Source: Plantago ovata
Taxonomy: Eukaryota > Streptophyta > Magnoliopsida > Lamiales > Plantaginaceae
Length of the DNA stretch: 64,000 nucleotides
Reading direction: 5' to 3'
NCBI GenBank assembly: GCA_028274465.1
Contig: CM051457.1
Span: forward strand, 56,270,425-56,334,424
Position numbers and translations under genes: made by a program. Positions 59,451-64,000 of the stretch are shown here, one piece after another (the first letter of the stretch is position 1; each line of letters opens with the position of its first letter). Under the pieces are notes generated by a model. It did no database searches, was not told where the DNA came from, and was given only the letters and a program-made list of their open reading frames with translations.

Positions 59451-61018
59451 AACTCCCCAAACCGAACCTTTGCTTGTCCTCAAGCAACTAAGCTAGACTC
59501 TAATACAAAAAACATGCAAGACTCAAAATGGAGTTTCATGCCAAATAAAATGAACTAATCTACTGAATCTACCAAATAACATATGAACAAAAACCATATA
59601 AATCAAAGCATGAATATAGGTTGAAGAATACCTCGATTGACTTATACTCATCCACATAAGCACTTATGTCAAGACAAGATAGTCTCTCGTAACATTCTCT
59701 ACCTGGACCTAGTCAGTGACGATGTAATGATGCATGCTAAGATACGAATGGTTGCCCCGTGCCTATGAATCTGAGGACTTACTGCTGTTCCACCATGTTA
59801 ATACTTTTCCTCAAAAGAGGTCGAACCAGTACTGGCTCTCATCAAACGAAGGAGGGTTCCCTATAAAAGATAACTCTCCCCTATTCTATCCATCTCTCAA
59901 GTAAAGTCTTAAGCTATTCACCACTTCCTGAATGGCAGGACGAGGGTGGTCTAGAACAGATGACACTTAAGACAAAAAAGATAAAAAATAGAAAAACACA
60001 ATTACGAACAATACGAAAAATGGAAAAGACTCGAACTTTGCTAAACTGCTATTTGGCTTTATTTTTTGGACCCTTCTTTGCTTTTTTGGGGTCTTTTTTT
60101 TCTTTCCAGATTCTTTTTTTCTTTTTTTTTTCTTTTTCTCTGGAAATTTCCTTTTTTTTTTTTCGATTTTTTTTAGCCAGCAGTAGCATAACAAAAAGAG
60201 AAACAAAATGACTCACACGACTTTCCCCAAACCTATTCGATAGAATAGGTTGGAGTACAAAATTTACGAAAAAGGAAAAATAAACTCACGATACGAAAAT
60301 GAAAAACAGAAACAAGTCTATGATGGTGTAACCCCCTCCCCAAACCTATTCGGAAGAATAGGTTATAAACAAAGGATCACACAACCTCACACTACCTCCT
60401 TCCTAGGCATTTAGCAATCTCAAAGCATGGTGAAGACTTGTTGCCTCTTAGGTACATAATTACTCGGGAAAACAACCATAAGACCCTAACATGCATCATC
60501 CTATTATAAAGGCCTTCGTGAACCGCAGTAGAGAAAACACCACTAAGTGATGTCGAGACTACCATGCTTAACTAAGTGCAATACATAAATGTGACAAGCC
60601 AAGCGAGAAAAACCTCAAACAAATTCATAGAGATGAAGCATACGATTAATGGCATATTTAGTTGATCTACCCAATAAAAAAGTTCAAAAAATTCGGCAAT
60701 AAACTCCATATAAAACATGCAAGACTATCCTAGGAAAGCAGTAAACGTGCAAATGCAAAAAATTTCACGAGTTTATCATAAGCAAGATAAGTATAGAGAT
60801 AACCAGCGATAGCCTCCTCCCCAAACCTGAACGTCATTGCTCGTCCCGAACGTCGAAAGTGGATCCAAGGTGAGAGCTAATGCTTGTATAAGTGACCTAT
60901 AATACTCAATCAAACAAGTGAGATAAAATCTAAAGCGGTAAAGAAAGCGATAAAATCTCCGGGTTGCCTCCCGGATAGCGCCATTGTTTAAAGTCTTTGA
61001 CTCGACTCCTGTCCGCGC
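59451..61018 (-). other. non-coding 3' region of copy C
   Basis: Carries both conserved hairpins, AACCTATTCGATAGAATAGG (60230) and AACCTATTCGGAAGAATAGG (60343), and the T-rich complement of the purine tract (60050-60175). ORF2 is absent: sequence homologous to the far side of ORF2 joins the gag-proximal region near 60735-60960. There is no gene. Confidence 0.75.
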
Positions 61019-62793
61019 CTATCTCTTCTTTCTGCGGTTACTAGACTTCCCCTTCATCGATCTCCTCTCCATGCCACGAACCTGTGAATAAGAAAGAATA
61101 TAGGCTGCAAGACCACAGTAGTGAGTAGTGAAAGAATTATCAGGCGGATCAGGTGGATCAGATATGGCTTGCAACACATGTTGCTTGCCATCCACTTCAA
61201 TAGTGCAAGTTCTTTGGCAGATGTCCATCACGGAGCGTAGCTTAGTCAAGAACGTTCGTCCCAAGAGAATGACATCCCCCGTCCCAGGTGCAGACGCTGG
61301 CATAACTACAAAATTGGTGTATACAGATGCTTCACCAATCTTGACCAACACATTTTTCACAACGCCTTCGGGTCTCACAAAGGATCCATCCGCCAGTCGC
61401 ACAATAGCCCTATGGTCAGATAGTTTTCCAACGTTACTCTTCTCAAACACATTCAAATGGAGCACGTTCGAGTAAGATCCCGTGTCTAGTGTGGCACGGA
61501 CATCTTCAAGTTCGCCAATCCCGACCTTAACATCGAAACTTTGAGGGAGTGGCTCGGGATTCTCTTGCTTCTTTCCACTCTCATCAGTACCAAGGTCCTT
61601 CTCTTCTTCCTTGGCTAGTGGAGGCTCTTCATCCTTGTAACACTCGCACTTAGCAACTTGCTTAATGGTGATTTCCACTGGTTGATCTCCCACCAAGTTG
61701 ATCGACATGGACCTCTCAGTGCTGCTATGTAACTTCCCTTGCTCTCTACTAGCTCTAGCTTCCAATTGATCCAGACGAGCATTGATCTTTGCCGAATCCT
61801 CCTCGTATCTCTTCAAAAACACTTGGGTGAAATCCACCAATTTCTGTAAATTATCCATGAGAGTTGCTGACTTGGATGTAGATGCCTCGTCCTTAGGAGT
61901 AGGATTACTACGGTTTCCCAAGTGAACATCTTCTCGTGCTAGATCTGATCTACACATATGAGCCCCATGCCCATAATTCTTGCACACCCTACATACCTCG
62001 TTGGAGAGAGAAGTTCCGATTAGGCCACTTAGAGCTTGCCTCATCTGATTGGCGAAACCTTCGAACCTATCGCCACTCACACCATTCACTTCATGCATTG
62101 GGATCTCCTGGTTTGGTGGAGCCTCAGGTCCACGCCTTCTAACCATTGCTCTTGGATCCTTGGATTGAGATCCTTTAGCAAGCCTTTCGTAACACGCCCA
62201 CACATCCTCGGCGGTCTCTTCCCAGATAGTACCACGGCATTGGAAATCCACCACCTGTTGACTCTCATATGTGAGTCCATTGTAGAAGTGCTGGACAAGA
62301 TCAGGAAGCCCAAAACCATGGTGTGGACACTTGTGCATGAGGTCCTTGAACCTCTCGAAAGCGGTGTAGATGGTCTCATTATAGTCCTGTTTGAATCCTG
62401 TGATTTGCGCCTTAAGCGCGGTAGTCAATGTGTGAGGAAAGTATTTCTCCATAAAGCAGAATACACCTTGTCCCAGGTGTCTAGTGATCCGGCTTCCAGA
62501 GAGCCTAACCATGCCTTGGCTTTATCACCAAGCCCCATAGCAAAAACCTTCATCCTTAGCTCATCGTACGTTATCCCTGCTCCGGGCCTTGGAAGATTGT
62601 TGATAAAATCGTCAATATCATTTAGGTATCCCATAACATCTTCCCTAGCCAACCCATAGAACCTCGGGAGTTGCTGGTACATGCAACTTTTGATTTCCAA
62701 ATCTCGAGTTGCACCAGAAAGAACAATAGCCGGACCTCTCATCAGTGCTTTGTTGGGTTGAACCCATGATTTCAAAAGTGGGCGAGCCATCAC
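61019..62793 (-). pseudogene. gag-protease of copy C
   Basis: Same domains as copy B: N-terminal module (KSWVQPNKALMRGPAIVLS), gag core (CPHHGFGLPDLVQHFYNGL), CCHC knuckle CRVCKNYGHGAHMC, shorter coiled coil, retropepsin LDTGSYSN and VILLGRTFL, and a basic tail. The linker after the knuckle is shorter than in A and B. It is a fossil with about one or two breaks. Confidence 0.85.
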
Positions 62794-62923
62794 AAGACCT
62801 GAATATCTGTGACAAGCTAGGAAAGGAGTATCAGAGAAAGATTGAAAAGGAAAACTAAAACTAATAGAATTAGGAATCTAAAGCTGTAAATATAAACAAA
62901 TTAAACAGAAAAAAGGAGTATAG

Positions 62924-62941
62924 TCCCCGGCAACGGCGCCA
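62924..62941 (-). other. primer-binding site of copy C, exact tRNA-Asp match
   Basis: The plus strand reads TCCCCGGCAACGGCGCCA, identical to the 3' end of plant tRNA-Asp(GUC) including CCA; it is a PBS, not a tRNA gene. Confidence 0.92.
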
Positions 62942-62944
62942 GTT

Positions 62945-64000
62945 TGATGAACGTGTCAGATTCAGTCAAATAAATTTGTATTAGCCAAAGGCAATCCACA
63001 ACTACAACGAAAACTGTAGTGTAGCAGTAGAATGACTCGAGTGTCGTTCTCTCAGGACTATACTAGCTTTATCAAATCTAATTAAGAATATAAAAACAGC
63101 AGACAGATAGCAATAGGGGGTTTCTAGCAGATAATGGAGATTGGTGATAGTATGGTCCTTCTTAACATAATGGGTCGATAATCATGCATAAATTCCTCGG
63201 TCTTGCATAGAGATCTTTGAATCAATCTAGTGTCCTGTTGCAAGTATTAAGCACTACGAATATAATTTGGTCTGACTAGTCAATCACGATTGTCCTAATG
63301 TGTTCCGTAATTATTCAACACTACGAAGATAATTGGTCTGATGGTCGACTAGTGTCCTATTGTACATAATAATCAATACAACATACGAGAATTTTGGTTA
63401 CAACTGATCAACGAAATAAAGCAATGACACGGAGTATAATGCGCGATATAGCCATTAGCATGATTATCTTCCCTCGCTAAGAATTCACATACTACCACCA
63501 ACGATAAGTTTAGCTACTTATAATAGGCATGCAATCAACAGAAATCATAGAAGAAAACATGTTGAAATAATATAATAAAATAAGTAGAATAAAACTGTAA
63601 GATACAAAGTTACCGAAGGTTGTCAATCTCCGGATGATTGCGGTCCTACGAGCTCCAATCTGCTATGAAAAAGTATCCCGTAAGCTACGGAACTCCCAGG
63701 ACAGGTCCCCGGAAGTTCCTCCCTAAAACTATAGAGAGTGGTGAGAAAGTAGGCTTAGAAAGATATGATTTTCGGAGAAAAACTTGAGCTCTATATATAG
63801 GCCCCGAATTTACTCTGGGGCGGTTCGCCCGGTGATGCGGCGGTTCGCCCCCCAATATTTCGCGGAATTTCCGCATTTTTCGACGCGGATTTGGATTTCT
63901 TCACCTTTTCGGACTCGATTTATGACTTCTAGTAGCCTTCTAACGTCCAGATTCGGTCCCTAGACTTCAAATCCTATCCGGAAACCTTCAGATACTCCAA
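62945..64000 (-). repeat. 5' LTR of copy C, cut by the window edge
   Basis: Matches 58188-59245 closely, with the dyad boxes near 63818 and 63838 and the TATATATAG near 63792. Confidence 0.9.

Larger units (their letters stand above)
58188..64000 (-). mobile_element. Athila-like pol-less LTR element, family G copy C
   Basis: Minus-strand element inserted in LINE RNase H sequence. Its left LTR (58188-59450), 3' region, gag-protease, PBS and most of its 5' LTR (62945 onward) lie in the window; the outer 5' LTR end and the second target duplication (GGCGG on the left) lie beyond it. There is no RT, integrase or ORF2, so it is a shorter form than A and B. The LTR parts that can be compared differ by about 1 percent by eye. 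Gag-protease has one or two breaks. Confidence 0.9.

Noticed and set aside
62924-62941. Possible tRNA-Asp gene fragment
   Set aside because: Only the 3' 18 bases including CCA are present and they sit at an LTR edge, so this is a primer-binding site.

Overview
This window looks like repeat-dense (heterochromatic or intergenic) DNA from a flowering plant, probably a eudicot. Almost every base that can be assigned belongs to a transposable element, and I see no host protein gene, tRNA gene or rRNA gene. Primer-binding sites complementary to plant tRNA-Asp and tRNA-iMet, a Cassandra TRIM with a 5S-like LTR, a CACTA element, a Helitron end and a plant L1-type LINE with an RNase H domain all point to a land plant. 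All functional calls come from reading the sequence; no database was searched.

Layout, left to right. (1) 1-28248 is a four-level nest. A Tekay/Del-type chromodomain Ty3 element (plus strand, 23097-28248 in the window, its 5' part lying beyond the left edge) was split by a SIRE/Maximus-like Ty1-copia element (minus strand, 1-23096, left end outside the window). That copia element was split by a pol-less Athila-like LTR element, here called family G copy A (plus, 3318-15029, 5-bp target duplication TCCAC). Copy A was then hit by a solo LTR (11402-14038, duplication TTCGT) inside its 3' LTR and by a Cassandra TRIM (8710-9500, duplication GGTAA) inside its second ORF. (2) 28249-33262 is non-coding, built of old diverged repeats with T-run/G-run tracts. 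(3) 33263-43604 is a CACTA (En/Spm) transposon with TAA duplications, subterminal TAGCGACGGAT arrays and a small three-exon gene. It is interrupted by family G copy B (minus, 33442-40906). A Helitron 3' end follows at 43605-43672. (4) 43840-~50000 is the 3' part of a Tat-like Ty3 element: a probable antisense ORF, a tandem-repeat 3' UTR, a polypurine tract and a plus-strand LTR. (5) ~50200-52163 is an LTR with PBS and leader of another Athila-like element (minus). (6) ~52164-58187 is a decayed L1-type LINE (plus), cut in its RNase H domain by family G copy C (minus, 58188 to beyond 64000).

Family G copies A, B and C share LTRs, a tRNA-Asp PBS and gag-protease but have no reverse transcriptase or integrase, so they presumably depend on an autonomous partner. 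A and B also carry a second ORF that C lacks. The signals I find most unusual are non-coding: dyad GGCGRTTCGCC boxes spaced about 20 bp apart upstream of the LTR TATA box and again upstream of ORF2; paired GAATAGG hairpins before the 3' LTR; a very strong excess of the word TCAGCAA/TTGCTGA confined to the copia element; and a cluster of hairpins with matched stem changes just downstream of its pol.
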